From contig NZ_CP054932.1 of assembly GCF_013364275.1 (NCBI RefSeq), positions 8,742,001 to 8,806,000 on the forward strand: DNA of 64,000 nt, given 5' to 3'. Source of the DNA: Actinomadura sp. NAK00032 (GTDB lineage: Bacteria; Actinomycetota; Actinomycetes; Streptosporangiales; Streptosporangiaceae). A program made the translations under genes and the position numbers. Below, piece after piece: positions 16,691 to 25,866 of the stretch (positions are counted from its first letter, which is position 1; each line of letters starts with the position of its first letter). The notes beneath the pieces are model-generated. The model worked only from the letters and a program-made list of their open reading frames with translations. It ran no database searches and had not been told where the DNA came from.

Positions 16691-19180
16691 TCAGTCATGC
16701 GCGAGGGACTCGACGATGGACGTCTTCGCGGCGCGCCGCGCGGGCATGACGGCGGCGAGCGTCCCGGCCGCGCCGGCCAGAAGGACGAACCCGGCGATCT
16801 GGAGATAGGGCAGGGCGAACACAGCCCCGTCGGACATCGCACTGGTCGCGGCCAGGCCGAACACGATGCCGAGCGCCACCCCGGTCACCGCGCCGATCAC
16901 CGCCATGACGACCGCCTCGATGGACAGCATCCGGCGGAGCTGGCGCTTGGTGAGGCCGAGGGCGCGCAGCAGCGCCGATTCGCGGGTCCGCTCCACGACG
17001 GAGAGGGTCAGCGTGTTGGCGATGCCGAACAGCGCGATGACGATCGCGAGGCCGAGCAGCCCGCCGAAGACCATCAGCACCATGTCGATCGCGTCCTCCA
17101 GCTGCTGCTGGAACTCGGCGCTGGACTCGACCTTCGCCGCCGGGTACGGCTGCGCCGCCTGGTCGACGGCCTTGCGCACCCGCTCACCGGGGACGGCCTC
17201 GTCGCTCTTGACGAAGATCTCGGACGGGTCCACGGCGCCGAAGTACCGGGCGAAATCGGCCTCGGGCAGGACGATCCCGCTGAACTGCCCGCCGATCTCG
17301 TACACGCCGCTGATCTTGACGGGGACGGTCCCGCTCCGCGTCTTGACCTGCAGCGTTCGGCCGACCGTCCACCCGGAGTCGGTCACGGCGCTCTCGTCGA
17401 CGAACGCGGTGCCCGGCTTGAGGTCGGAGAGCGCGCCGGTCTTCATCTCCGGCTTCGCGATGTCGCCCCACGCGGACGCGCTGACCGTCGTGGTGGACGC
17501 GTCCTCGCCGTCGACCTTGGTCTCCTTGTCACGGAGTTCGACGACCTTCTCGACCTCCGGCCGGTTGCGCAGGTCGTCGCCAAGCGCGCGCGGGAGGGGC
17601 TCACCGTTCTGGGTGGCGATCCTGAACTGGACGGGGAACTGCTCGTCCAGCTCGTGGCTCGCGGTCGCCTTGCTGCTCGCGCCAATGACCGCGAACAGGC
17701 TCATCAGCCCGACGCCGACGGTCAGCGCGATCGTGGTGGTGGCGGTGCGGCGCGGGGCACGCTGCGCGTTCGCGACCGCCAGCCGCCCCGGGACGCCGCC
17801 GAGCCGCGCCGGGACCGCGCCCGCGAGCCGGCCCAGCGGGCGGACGAGCGCCGGCATCGCCGCGACGACCGCGAGGAAGAAGACGCAGCCGGAGAAGGCC
17901 ACCGCGAACATCGCGGCCTCGCCCTTGTCCATCACCAGGGCCGCGAACACGCCGATGGCGAGGCCCGCGGCGCCGAGGAGGGCGGCGGCGACGGTGCGCC
18001 ACACGCCGAGCCGGAACCGGCCGCCGCCCGGCTCGGCGTCCGCGCGCAGCGCCGCGATCGGCGCGACGCGGGTGGCGGCACGGGCCGGGAGCAATGCGGA
18101 CAGCACGGTCACGACGACGCCGACCGCGAGGCCGACCAGGACCGTCCGCAGCGCGAGCGACGGGCCGGTGACGGAGACGTTGCCGTTCAGGTTGCTGATC
18201 AGCACGAGCGCGCCCTGCCCGAGGCCGACGCCCACGCCGAGGCCCAGCAGCGAGCCGGTCAGGCCCACCGCCGCCGACTCGGTGAGGACGCCGGCGAAGA
18301 TCTGCCGGCGGGTCGCGCCGACGCAGCGCAGCAGCGCCATCTCCCGCATCCGCTGCGCGACCAGGATCGCGAACGTGTTGTAGATGACCAGGGCGGACAC
18401 CAGCATCGCGACCAGCGCGAAGATCAGCAGCCCGGTGCGGATGATCTTCGTGTCGGCGCCCGCCGCCTTCGCCAGCTTCGCGCCGAGTTCCTCCCCCGTG
18501 TAGACGCGCTGGCCGGGGCCGGCGGCGGCCTTCACCGCGGACATGGTCACGGTGCCCGCGATGTCGATCTCCTTGAACGACTTCTCGCCGGTCATGCGGG
18601 CCGCGGTCACCGGGTCGAACCCGACCGCGCCGAAGATGCTCGCCTCCTGGTCGATGCCGAAGTCGACCAGGCCGACGACGTTGAACTTGTGCGGCCGGTT
18701 CTTGGCGTCCAGGACCGTCACGGTGTCGCCTACGGCGAAGCCCTCGCGCTTGGCGACCTTGCCGTCGATGACGGTCTCACCGCCGTTGGACGGGGGCCGT
18801 CCCTTGTCGACGTCGTAGCGCAGCAGCCGTCCGGACGGCACGGACATGCCCATCGTGGGGTAGTCGCCGACCGTCTTACCGTCCTTGCCCACCAAGGCTG
18901 CCTCGCCCTTGACGGCGCCCTGGGCGTCGGTGACTCCGGGAAGGCCGCGGAGCTTCTGCAGCAGCGAGGCCGGTAGGCCGTCGTCCGACGACTCAGGTGG
19001 GAGGACGGCGATGTCCACCTTGTCGGCAGACTGGGCGAACGTCTTGGCCACGCCCTTGTTCATCGTGTCGGTCAGTACGAACGTGCCGGAGATGAAGCCG
19101 ACGCCCAGCGTGATGGCGACCGCGGTCAGCAGCAGCCGCAGCTTGTGGGCGCGCAGGCCCGCCAGTGTCGTCTTCAGCAT
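16691..19180 (-). CDS. ABC transporter permease, FtsX/MacB-like, duplicated
   Basis: An 829-residue membrane protein. It starts MLKTTLAGLRAHKLRLLLTA, with the first membrane helix, a large extracellular loop (about 40-260), three helices of an FtsX domain (about 260-390), linker helices (400-480), a second extracellular loop and a second FtsX domain (about 700-825) ending in RRAAKTSIVESLAHD. These proteins move lipids, lipoproteins or peptides, or pass mechanical force to the outside; many help resist cell-wall antibiotics. Its ATG shares one base with the stop of the ATPase gene, so the two form one transporter. Confidence 0.9.
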   Translation of the reverse strand: MLKTTLAGLRAHKLRLLLTAVAITLGVGFISGTFVLTDTMNKGVAKTFAQSADKVDIAVLPPESSDDGLPASLLQKLRGLPGVTDAQGAVKGEAALVGKDGKTVGDYPTMGMSVPSGRLLRYDVDKGRPPSNGGETVIDGKVAKREGFAVGDTVTVLDAKNRPHKFNVVGLVDFGIDQEASIFGAVGFDPVTAARMTGEKSFKEIDIAGTVTMSAVKAAAGPGQRVYTGEELGAKLAKAAGADTKIIRTGLLIFALVAMLVSALVIYNTFAILVAQRMREMALLRCVGATRRQIFAGVLTESAAVGLTGSLLGLGVGVGLGQGALVLISNLNGNVSVTGPSLALRTVLVGLAVGVVVTVLSALLPARAATRVAPIAALRADAEPGGGRFRLGVWRTVAAALLGAAGLAIGVFAALVMDKGEAAMFAVAFSGCVFFLAVVAAMPALVRPLGRLAGAVPARLGGVPGRLAVANAQRAPRRTATTTIALTVGVGLMSLFAVIGASSKATASHELDEQFPVQFRIATQNGEPLPRALGDDLRNRPEVEKVVELRDKETKVDGEDASTTTVSASAWGDIAKPEMKTGALSDLKPGTAFVDESAVTDSGWTVGRTLQVKTRSGTVPVKISGVYEIGGQFSGIVLPEADFARYFGAVDPSEIFVKSDEAVPGERVRKAVDQAAQPYPAAKVESSAEFQQQLEDAIDMVLMVFGGLLGLAIVIALFGIANTLTLSVVERTRESALLRALGLTKRQLRRMLSIEAVVMAVIGAVTGVALGIVFGLAATSAMSDGAVFALPYLQIAGFVLLAGAAGTLAAVMPARRAAKTSIVESLAHD

Positions 19181-19953
19181 CAGGCCCCCAGGGACTTGAG
19201 CCGGTCCAGGACGGCCTCAGGGGACGGCTGGTAGATCTCGGAGACGATCGCACCGTCCCGTAGGAACACCACCCGGTCGGCGTAGGAGGCGGCCACCGGG
19301 TCGTGGGTGACCATCACGATCGTCTGGCCCATCTCCCGGACGGACGCGCGCAGGAACCCGAGGACCTCCGCGCCCGCACGCGAGTCGAGGTTCCCGGTCG
19401 GCTCGTCCGCGAAGATGACCTCCGGACGGGCGACGATGGCGCGCGCGCACGCCACCCGCTGCTGCTGGCCTCCCGACAGCTCGCTCGGCCGGTGCCCGAG
19501 GCGGTCGCGCAGGCCGAGGACGTCCACGACCTGCTGGAACCAGGCTCGGTCGGGCTTGTGGCCGGCCAGCTCCATGGGCAGCAGGATGTTCTGCTCGGCG
19601 GTGAGCGTCGGCAGCAGGTTGAACGCCTGGAACACGAAGCCGACCCGGTCGCGGCGCAGCAGCGTCAGCTGCCGGTCGCCCATCCCGGTGATCTCGGCGT
19701 CGCCGAGCATGATCCGGCCGCTGGTGACGGTGTCCAGCCCGGCCAGGCAGTGCATCAGCGTCGACTTCCCGGACCCGGACGGACCCATGATCGCGGTGAA
19801 CGCGCCCCGGGCGAACCCGACGCCGACCCCGCGCAGCGCGTGCACGGCCGCGTCCCCGGCCCCGTACACCTTCGACACGCCCTCGGCGGTGACGGCGGGC
19901 GGCGCCGCGGCGGCGGGGGCTCCCCCGGGGGGATCGGTGAACGTGCTGGTCAC
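19180..19953 (-). CDS. ABC transporter ATP-binding protein (MacB/LolD type)
   Basis: A 257-residue ATPase with Walker A GPSGSGKSTLMHCLAG, Q-loop FVFQAFNLLPTLTAEQN, signature LSGGQQQRVACARAI, Walker B VIFADEPTGNLD and switch VMVTHD. About 25 Ala/Pro-rich residues precede the domain. It powers the adjacent permease. A chaplin-like gene and a two-component system lie upstream in the same direction, but a strong terminator at 20213-20249 separates the chaplin-like gene from this operon. Confidence 0.93.
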   Translation of the reverse strand: MTSTFTDPPGGAPAAAAPPAVTAEGVSKVYGAGDAAVHALRGVGVGFARGAFTAIMGPSGSGKSTLMHCLAGLDTVTSGRIMLGDAEITGMGDRQLTLLRRDRVGFVFQAFNLLPTLTAEQNILLPMELAGHKPDRAWFQQVVDVLGLRDRLGHRPSELSGGQQQRVACARAIVARPEVIFADEPTGNLDSRAGAEVLGFLRASVREMGQTIVMVTHDPVAASYADRVVFLRDGAIVSEIYQPSPEAVLDRLKSLGA

Positions 19954-20212
19954 GGTGACTCCTTGAGGGTCGTGCTGCGTCGGCTCTTGCGTGTCGCGAT
20001 CGCCGGGAAGCGATCGGGATCAACGCTAGGAATTCGCGCCGCCGCCGCCATCGCCCCGGCGTCCACGCTCGGCGTCCCCCTCTCGGCTATCCGCGCCGCC
20101 CGTGTACGACCTGAGTCGTATGGCGCCGTCCCCCGCCCCGCTGACCCACCGGCGCGCGCGCGTTCGGAGAAGCGCGGAAACGGAGACGCGGGAGGGGAGC
20201 CCCGGAAACGGA

Positions 20213-20249
20213 GAAGCGCCGGAGACCCGGGTGAGGTCTCCGGCGCTTC
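20213..20249 (-). terminator. Hairpin terminator after the chaplin-like gene
   Basis: A perfect 15-bp stem (arms 20213-20227 and 20235-20249, GAAGCGCCGGAGACC and its complement) closes a 7-base loop. It lies about 50 bases after the chaplin-like stop and before the ABC operon. There is no T-run, as is usual in such GC-rich genomes. Confidence 0.8.
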
Positions 20250-20298
20250 GGTGACGGGTGCGAAGTCCCCCGTCAGTGCCCGATCGGTGAGGGGTTGA

Positions 20299-20604
20299 TC
20301 AGTTGTGCACCGACGCGCCGCCCTTGCAGGACGCGGAGGTGATGCCCACGGTGATGATGTTGTTGCCGCAGACGTTGATGGGGGCGGAGATCGGCACGAT
20401 CACCTGGTTGCCGCCCAGGACCGAGCCGTTGCCGCTGGTGTGGTTGTTGTTCCCGGCGCCGCCGCCGTGGTGGCCGTGGTGGTGGCCGTGGCCGTGGTGG
20501 TCCCAGCCGCCGCCGTAGGCGGAGGCGTAGGCGGGCGTGGAGGCCAGGGCGGAGCCGGCGACGGCGAAGCCGAGGATGCCGGTGGCGGCAAGCTTCTTGA
20601 ACAC
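20299..20604 (-). CDS. Short chaplin-like secreted protein with a His-rich insert
   Basis: A 101-residue protein. A signal peptide (about 1-28, ending AYA) is followed by a His/Gly cluster near residues 34-48 (WDHHGHGHHHGHHGG) and an Asn-rich stretch. The C-terminal chaplin (DUF320)-like segment reads VIVPISAPINVCGN, then ITVGITSASCKGGA with the two Cys. Chaplins are small amyloid-forming surface proteins that coat aerial hyphae and spores. There is one chaplin repeat and no sortase signal, as in short chaplins. The His cluster is unusual and could bind metal. GTG start at 20604 with GGAGG six bases upstream. Confidence 0.78.
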   Translation of the reverse strand: MFKKLAATGILGFAVAGSALASTPAYASAYGGGWDHHGHGHHHGHHGGGAGNNNHTSGNGSVLGGNQVIVPISAPINVCGNNIITVGITSASCKGGASVHN

Positions 20605-20764
20605 GAGAGTCCTCCCGTACGTGGGCTTAGCGGGCCCGATCTGACATTGCCGGACGTCGCCCGCGAAGACGGCGTCGCGTACGGTAGTTACCCAGCTACT
20701 CTCAGGTAGGACAAGTCCGTCCCGCGCCCTGAAGGCAAAAGGTCACCATGGAGTAATCAAGTCG

Positions 20765-21472
20765 TTACAAAGTGTGACCCCTTTGACCGCTTTTGACCAG
20801 GCCTGTCTCGTAGGCGAACACGACCGCCTGCACCCTGTCGCGTAGGCCCAGCTTCATCAGGATCCGTCCCATATGCGTCTTGACCGTGGCCTCCGAGACG
20901 TAGAGCCGACCCGCGATCTCCGCGTTCGACATCCCGCGCGCGACGAGCTGCAGCACCTCGCCCTCACGCTCCGTGAGGGTCTCCAGGGCGCCGTTCGCCT
21001 TCTCCGCCGCGTCCGGCAGATGCACCGCGAACCGGTCCAGGAGGCGTTTGGTCGTGCTCGGCGCCACCACCGCGTCGCCCGAGTGCACCGCCTTGATCGC
21101 CTCGATCAGCTGCGCCGGCCCGGCGTCCTTCAGCATGAACCCGCCGGCCCCGGCCTTGATCGCCGCGAACGCGTACTCGTCGAGGTCGAACGTGGTCAGG
21201 ATGACGACCTTCGGCCCGGCCTGCGCGACGACCAGGCGCGTCGCCTCGATCCCGTCCATCCGGGGCATCCGCACGTCCATGAGCACGACGTCGGCCCGCG
21301 TCGTCCGGAGCAGCTCCAGCGCCTGGACGCCGTCGCCCGCCTCGCCCACGACCTCGATGTCGGGCTGCGCGTCCAGCACCATCTTGAAGCCGGCCCGCAC
21401 CAGCTCCTGGTCGTCGACGAGGACCACCCGGATGGGCCCCGCCGGCTCCGCCACGTCGTCAAAGTCCGCCAT
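20765..21472 (-). CDS. NarL/LuxR-family response regulator
   Basis: A 236-residue protein (ATG at 21472; a GTG at 21478 is an alternative). The receiver domain has the acidic pair VDDQE, the phosphorylated Asp in VVLMDVRMPRMDG, and the Lys in GFMLKDAGPAQL. The C-terminal helix-turn-helix reads LTEREGEVLQLVARGMSNAEI and SEATVKTHMGRIL. It pairs with the histidine kinase just upstream. The ABC exporter beyond the chaplin-like gene is a possible target, by analogy with envelope-stress systems; this is not shown by the sequence. Confidence 0.94.
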   Translation of the reverse strand: MADFDDVAEPAGPIRVVLVDDQELVRAGFKMVLDAQPDIEVVGEAGDGVQALELLRTTRADVVLMDVRMPRMDGIEATRLVVAQAGPKVVILTTFDLDEYAFAAIKAGAGGFMLKDAGPAQLIEAIKAVHSGDAVVAPSTTKRLLDRFAVHLPDAAEKANGALETLTEREGEVLQLVARGMSNAEIAGRLYVSEATVKTHMGRILMKLGLRDRVQAVVFAYETGLVKSGQRGHTL

Positions 21473-21599
21473 GCTCACCCTTCGCCATGCGCTCGCCCAC
21501 TGCCGCGCGTTCAGCTGCCGCGCGTTCGTGTGCCGCGCGTTCGTCTGCCACGTCCATCGCTTTCCAGCCCGTCCTCGGCCGCCCGCAGGTCACGCTCAC
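21459..21599 (-). CDS. Possible 46-residue linker peptide between kinase and regulator
   Basis: A small frame starts GTG at 21599, overlapping the kinase stop (GTGA) with a GGAGG about seven bases before it, and ends inside the first codons of the regulator gene. It encodes an Ala/Glu/Arg-rich peptide with three ERAA-type repeats, from three copies of a 15-base unit on the plus strand at about 21500-21545. It would couple translation across the 118-base kinase-regulator gap. It could also be only slippage-derived spacer. Confidence 0.3.
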   Translation of the reverse strand: MSVTCGRPRTGWKAMDVADERAAHERAAAERAAVGERMAKGEHGGL

Positions 21600-22759
21600 G
21601 CGGCGACCTCCTCGCGGACGGGGATCCGCGCGACGACCTCGAACCCGCCCCCGGCGCACGGGGCCGCCTGGACCTCGCCCCCGTACACGGCGACGCGTTC
21701 CCGCATCCCGGCGAGGCCGTGGCCGCGGCCGTCGTCGAAGGCCGCCGCGCCGCGCCCGTCGTCCTGCACCCGGATCTCCAGCGCGTCGCCGCCGTATCGC
21801 AGCAGAACCGCCACGTTCGCCCGCGGACCTCCGTGCTTGAGCGTATTGGTCAGCGCCTCCTGGACGATCCGGTAGACGGTGAGCTGCCGTCCCTCCGACA
21901 TGCCCGCAGCCGTCCCCTCCACCTGGTACGTCACCGCCAGCCCGGACGCGCGGACCTGCTCCACCAGGTCGTCCAGCTCGGCGACGCCCGGCTGCGGCGC
22001 GAACGCCCCCGCGTCGTCGTCCTCGCGCAGGACACCGAGAAGCCGCCGCATCTCCGCCAGCGCCAGGCGTCCCGTCGAGGAGATCGTGTCGAGCGCCTGC
22101 CTGGCCCGTCCCACATCGGTGTCGATCGCGTAGGACGCCCCGTCGGCCTGCACCACGATCACGCTGACGTTGTGGGCGATGACATCGTGCAGTTCCCTGG
22201 CGATACGCGCGCGTTCGGCGGCCATGGCCATCTTGACCTCGTTGTCGCGTTCCCGCTCCAGCCGTTCCGCCCGCTCCTCCACCGAGCGCAGGTAGGCGCG
22301 GCGCGTGCGCATGTGGAGGCCGAGCACGTACACCCCGGCCACCAGCAGCGTCATCATCACGAACGTGTACTTGCGGTCATCGGCGCCGGACGGATAGCGC
22401 CACGTGACCATGCCCGCGCCGATCTCGGCGACGAGCGCCGCCGCGAGCCCCCAGCGCAACGAGCGTCCGGCCGTGACCGTGTAGAGCGCGATCAGAACGG
22501 CGACATTGGCCGGTACAGGGAACGCACCCGCCACGCATTGGACGAACGAGACCAGCGCGACAACGGCGAAGACCGTGCGGGGGAACGTCCGGCGCAGAAC
22601 GAGAGGAACGGACAGCCCGAGCGTCACCAAAAGGAACTTGTCCGTCCCGTAGGTCCCGCCCAGCAGCGCAGGCAAGGAGACCAGCAGGACAGGGGCCGCG
22701 AAGAACGCGTCGACCAGCGGCTTCTTACTCCGCAGCCATTCCCACCCGTTCGCCACCAT
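21596..22759 (-). CDS. Sensor histidine kinase, HisKA_3 type
   Basis: A 387-residue membrane kinase. About five membrane helices fill residues 15-170, followed by a linker coiled coil (RSVEERAERLERERDNEVKM). The dimerisation/phosphoacceptor box is ERARIARELHDVIAHNVSVIV. The ATPase domain has EALTNTLKHGG and VQDDGRGAAAFDDGRGHGLAG. With no large extracellular domain it probably senses stress within the membrane, as DesK/LiaS-like kinases do. ATG at 22759. The methyltransferase gene is divergent from 23000, leaving a 240-base shared promoter region. Confidence 0.93.
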   Translation of the reverse strand: MVANGWEWLRSKKPLVDAFFAAPVLLVSLPALLGGTYGTDKFLLVTLGLSVPLVLRRTFPRTVFAVVALVSFVQCVAGAFPVPANVAVLIALYTVTAGRSLRWGLAAALVAEIGAGMVTWRYPSGADDRKYTFVMMTLLVAGVYVLGLHMRTRRAYLRSVEERAERLERERDNEVKMAMAAERARIARELHDVIAHNVSVIVVQADGASYAIDTDVGRARQALDTISSTGRLALAEMRRLLGVLREDDDAGAFAPQPGVAELDDLVEQVRASGLAVTYQVEGTAAGMSEGRQLTVYRIVQEALTNTLKHGGPRANVAVLLRYGGDALEIRVQDDGRGAAAFDDGRGHGLAGMRERVAVYGGEVQAAPCAGGGFEVVARIPVREEVAA

Positions 22760-22999
22760 GCCGACAGGGTATGTACACGCTGGTCAGCCACGGATCAGCC
22801 GCAGGTCGGACGCACGTCCACCCCAAGGATGGCCACGCGAACACCGATCCGCCCTGGGAAGACCGCACACACCGCCCCCGCCGCACCAAGACATCCCCGC
22901 CGCACCAAACAGCACTGTCACGCCAAGACAGCACAGTCAGACCACGGAGGCACCGCAGACGGCGCAGGGGACGGTGTAGCTCGCGGTAACGTCACAGGC

Positions 23000-24010
23000 G
23001 TGGCGGCGTTGGTTTCCGAATGGCTGACATGGCGCACGGCGATGGAGCGGGCGCTGTACGGGGAGGAGGGCTTCTACCGGCGCGGAGAACGCCCGGCAGA
23101 GCACTTCCGTACCTCGGTGCACGCCTCACCCCGGTTCGCCGCCGCCATCGTCCGCCTGCTCGCCGAGGTCGACGCCCTCCTCGGGCGCCCCGAGCGGCTG
23201 GACATCGTCGACATCGGCGCCGGGTCAGGGCGGCTGCTGGGCAACATCCTGGCCTGCGCGCCCGACGACCTCGCGGCCCGGCTCGTCCCGACGGCCGTGG
23301 AGATCGCGCCGCGGCCCCCGGACGTCTCGTCCCGGATCACCTGGCGGCCCGATCTCCCCGAGCGCATCACCGGCCTCGCCGTCGCGAACGAATGGCTCGA
23401 CAACGTGCCGCTGGACGTCGTCGAGCACACCCCGGACGGCGTCCGGACCATGCTCGTCGACCCGTCCACCGGCCTGGAGCGCCCCGGCCCCCCGCCGTCC
23501 GACGAGGACCGCGACTGGCTGGCGAACTGGTGGCCGCTCCGCGACCCCGGGGACCGCGCCGAGATCGGGCACCCGCGCTGCAACGCCTGGGCGTCGGTGG
23601 TCGGACGGCTCTCCCGCGGGCTAGCGATCGCCGTCGACTACTCGCACGCGCGCGAGGCCAGACCGGTGTACGGAACGCTGACCGGCTACCGAGACGGCGC
23701 CACCGTCCCCGCCGTCCCGGACGGGTCGTGCGACGTCACCGCCCACGTGGCGCTGGACGCATGCACCACCGCCGGAGAGCGCGCCGGCGCCACGTCCACC
23801 CTGCTGACCACCCAGCGCGACGCGCTGCGCGCCCTCGGCCTGTCCGGCGCACGCCCGCCACTGGACCTCGCCCACCGCGACCCGCGCGCCTACGTCGCGG
23901 CTCTGTGCCACGCAGGCGAGGACGCCGAACTGATCGATCCAGCCGGCCTGGGCGGTTTCGGCTGGCTCGCCCAGACCGTCGACATCCCGCTCCCAACCAT
24001 CCTCACCTAA
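23000..24010 (+). CDS. SAM-dependent methyltransferase, MidA/NDUFAF7 (COG1565) type
   Basis: A 336-residue protein. It has the N-terminal WLTWRTAMERALYGEEGFYRR region (in parts: ALYGEEGFY), the SAM-binding motif IVDIGAGSGRLLGNIL, the family motif ANEWLDNVPLDVVE (equivalent to NELLDALP) and GLAIAVDYSHAREARP. In mitochondria the homologue NDUFAF7 methylates an Arg of the complex I 49-kDa subunit, the NuoD homologue. A stand-alone NuoD-like gene lies 7.5 kb away in this window. The start is GTG at 23000; the reading frame is also open far upstream through the kinase genes on the other strand, which is not coding. Confidence 0.8.
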   Translation: MAALVSEWLTWRTAMERALYGEEGFYRRGERPAEHFRTSVHASPRFAAAIVRLLAEVDALLGRPERLDIVDIGAGSGRLLGNILACAPDDLAARLVPTAVEIAPRPPDVSSRITWRPDLPERITGLAVANEWLDNVPLDVVEHTPDGVRTMLVDPSTGLERPGPPPSDEDRDWLANWWPLRDPGDRAEIGHPRCNAWASVVGRLSRGLAIAVDYSHAREARPVYGTLTGYRDGATVPAVPDGSCDVTAHVALDACTTAGERAGATSTLLTTQRDALRALGLSGARPPLDLAHRDPRAYVAALCHAGEDAELIDPAGLGGFGWLAQTVDIPLPTILT

Positions 24011-24036
24011 CAACCACCACAACGCCCTCTACCAAC

Positions 24037-24540
24037 AGCCCGCGCGGTGCTATGGAATCAAAGCTCCACATGAAGCCCCTACAGCCCGCGCAGCGCTACC
24101 CCAGGGCACGCGGCACTACGCATCAGCACTCCACACAAAGCGCCCCCAGCCCGCGCGGTGCTATGGAATCAAGGCTCCACGTGCAGCCCCTCCAGCCTGC
24201 ACAGCGCTACGAGATCACCACGTCACGCCCAGCACCCCAGGGCACGTGGCACTACGGCATCAGCACTCCAGACGAAGCGCCCCCAGCACGGCGGAGCTAG
24301 AGGACCAAGGCTCCACGTGCAGCCCCTCCAGCCCGCGCAGCGCTACGAGGCCAGCACGCCACACCCAGCACCCAGCGGCACGCGGCACGCGGCACCATGA
24401 GATCAGCCCGTCACACGAAGCGTCCTAGGGGCGGGCGGCGCCATCAGGTCTGCACGTCACATGAAGCGTCTCCAGAGGCGCGGCGCCATGGGATCAGCAC
24501 TCCACGTGAAGCGCTTCTAGGCCGCGCAGTATGTAACCCG
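24037..24540. repeat. Eight decayed copies of a 45-bp module, the last inside a P450 3' end
   Basis: Modules begin near 24056, 24121, 24166, 24258, 24303, 24400, 24443 and 24492. The pattern is ATCA, then CTCCACGTGAAGC, then CAGCCCGCGCAG and GCTA. The copy at 24492 is the last 15 or so codons of the P450 gene (minus strand) plus its stop. A second element, CCAGGGCACGCGGCAC, separates some modules. The array fills the space between the convergent methyltransferase and P450 genes; no other gene is present. Confidence 0.8.
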
Positions 24541-25702
24541 GCTTCCAGGTCGGCTCGGTTGCCAGGCGTAGGCCGGGGGTTGTGCGGAGCAGCGCGCCGA
24601 GCGATTCGGCGAGTTCGATGCGGGCGAGTGGGGCGCCCAGGCAGTAGTGGACGCCGAGCCCGAACGTGATGTGCGGGTTCGGGTCGCGGGACAGGTCGAG
24701 CCGGTTCGGCTCGGCGAACACCGCCGGGTCCCGGTTGGCGGACGCGAACTGCAGCGCCACCTCCGCACCCCGCGGGATGTCGACGCCGGCGACCGTCATG
24801 TCCTCCAGCACCCAGCGTTCGAACATGGGCGCAGGCGTGTCGTGGCGGAGCAGCTCCTCCACGGCCGTGGGGATGAGCGACGGGTCGGCACGCAGCCGCT
24901 CCAGCTCACCGGGGTTGCGGAACAGCGACCACCAGCCGTTGCCGGTCGCGTTGACGGTGGCCTCGTGCCCGGCGTTGAGCAGCAGGACGCAGGTGCCGAT
25001 CAGCTCGTCCTCGGTGAGGCGGTCGCCTTCGTCCGCCACCTGCGCGAGAGCGGTGATGAGGTCGTCGCGCGGCTCGTCCCGGCGGGCGCGGGCCAGGTCG
25101 CGCAGGTAGTCGGAGAACTCGACGGCGGCGCGGACGGCCGTGCGCTGCACCTCCTCCGGCGGGTTCAGCTCGTACATGCCGCAGATGTCGGCCGACCAGG
25201 GGCGCAGGAGGTGGCGGTCCTCGACGGGCACCCCGAGCATCTCGGCGATCACGTTCACCGGGAGCGGCTCGGCGACCGCGGCGAGCAGGTCGCCGCCGCC
25301 CTCGGCGGCGAGGTCCCCGGCCAGCTCACCGGCGAGCCGCCTGATCGTCGGGCGCAGGCCCTCGACCATCCGGGCGGTGAACGCCTTCGCCACCAGCCGC
25401 CGCAGCCGCGTGTGGACGGGCGGCTCCACGTCCAGCATCCCGGCCCGGATCAGATCCCAGAACGGCTTGAGGAAGTCCGCCTCCGGCTCCTGGCCGAACT
25501 CCTCATGGCTCGCGATGTGCAGGTAGGACCGCCCGAGCCGCCGATCACGCAGCAGCGCGTCGACGTCCTCGTGCCGGCTGATCACCCACTGGCCGGTGGG
25601 CTCGTGGAAGAAGACCGGACGCTCGTCCCGAAGCCGCTCGAACGCGGGGTAGGGATCCGCCACGAAATCAGCTGACCAGGGGTCATACGCCACATCGCTC
25701 AT
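24494..25702 (-). CDS. Cytochrome P450
   Basis: A 402-residue class I P450. It shows the I-helix AGHEATVN, EELLRHDTP (ExxR), NRDPAVFAEPNRLDLSRD and the heme loop FGLGVHYCLGAPLARIE. I chose the ATG at 25702 because the P450 fold starts right after it; there is no clear ribosome site, so the message may be leaderless. It differs from the P450 at 7421 in most positions. No redox partner is adjacent. Its last codons form one copy of the neighbouring tandem repeat. Confidence 0.88.
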   Translation of the reverse strand: MSDVAYDPWSADFVADPYPAFERLRDERPVFFHEPTGQWVISRHEDVDALLRDRRLGRSYLHIASHEEFGQEPEADFLKPFWDLIRAGMLDVEPPVHTRLRRLVAKAFTARMVEGLRPTIRRLAGELAGDLAAEGGGDLLAAVAEPLPVNVIAEMLGVPVEDRHLLRPWSADICGMYELNPPEEVQRTAVRAAVEFSDYLRDLARARRDEPRDDLITALAQVADEGDRLTEDELIGTCVLLLNAGHEATVNATGNGWWSLFRNPGELERLRADPSLIPTAVEELLRHDTPAPMFERWVLEDMTVAGVDIPRGAEVALQFASANRDPAVFAEPNRLDLSRDPNPHITFGLGVHYCLGAPLARIELAESLGALLRTTPGLRLATEPTWKPGYILRGLEALHVEC

Positions 25703-25866
25703 GAACACGAAGATATGCGCATCCCGCCCCGGGGCCGACACCCCGACTCCGAGGGGGCGCCAGCCGCCGGAGGCTCGGGCCACCGTCTGCTCCCACTACT
25801 CGGCCGACCCGGTCCGCGGCGGCTGGCGCGCTCACATGGGGATCAGCGACGCCGCTGATCGCTCCT

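Noticed and set aside
20873..22999. The methyltransferase reading frame is open for 700 codons further upstream
   Set aside because: The extension is antisense to a clear response regulator and histidine kinase; high GC keeps the frame open. The GTG at 23000 fits the family.
7421..25702. Natural-product gene cluster suspected from two P450s, a methyltransferase, an exporter and regulators
   Set aside because: There is no polyketide, peptide, terpene or RiPP core enzyme, and the genes are interspersed with a housekeeping block.
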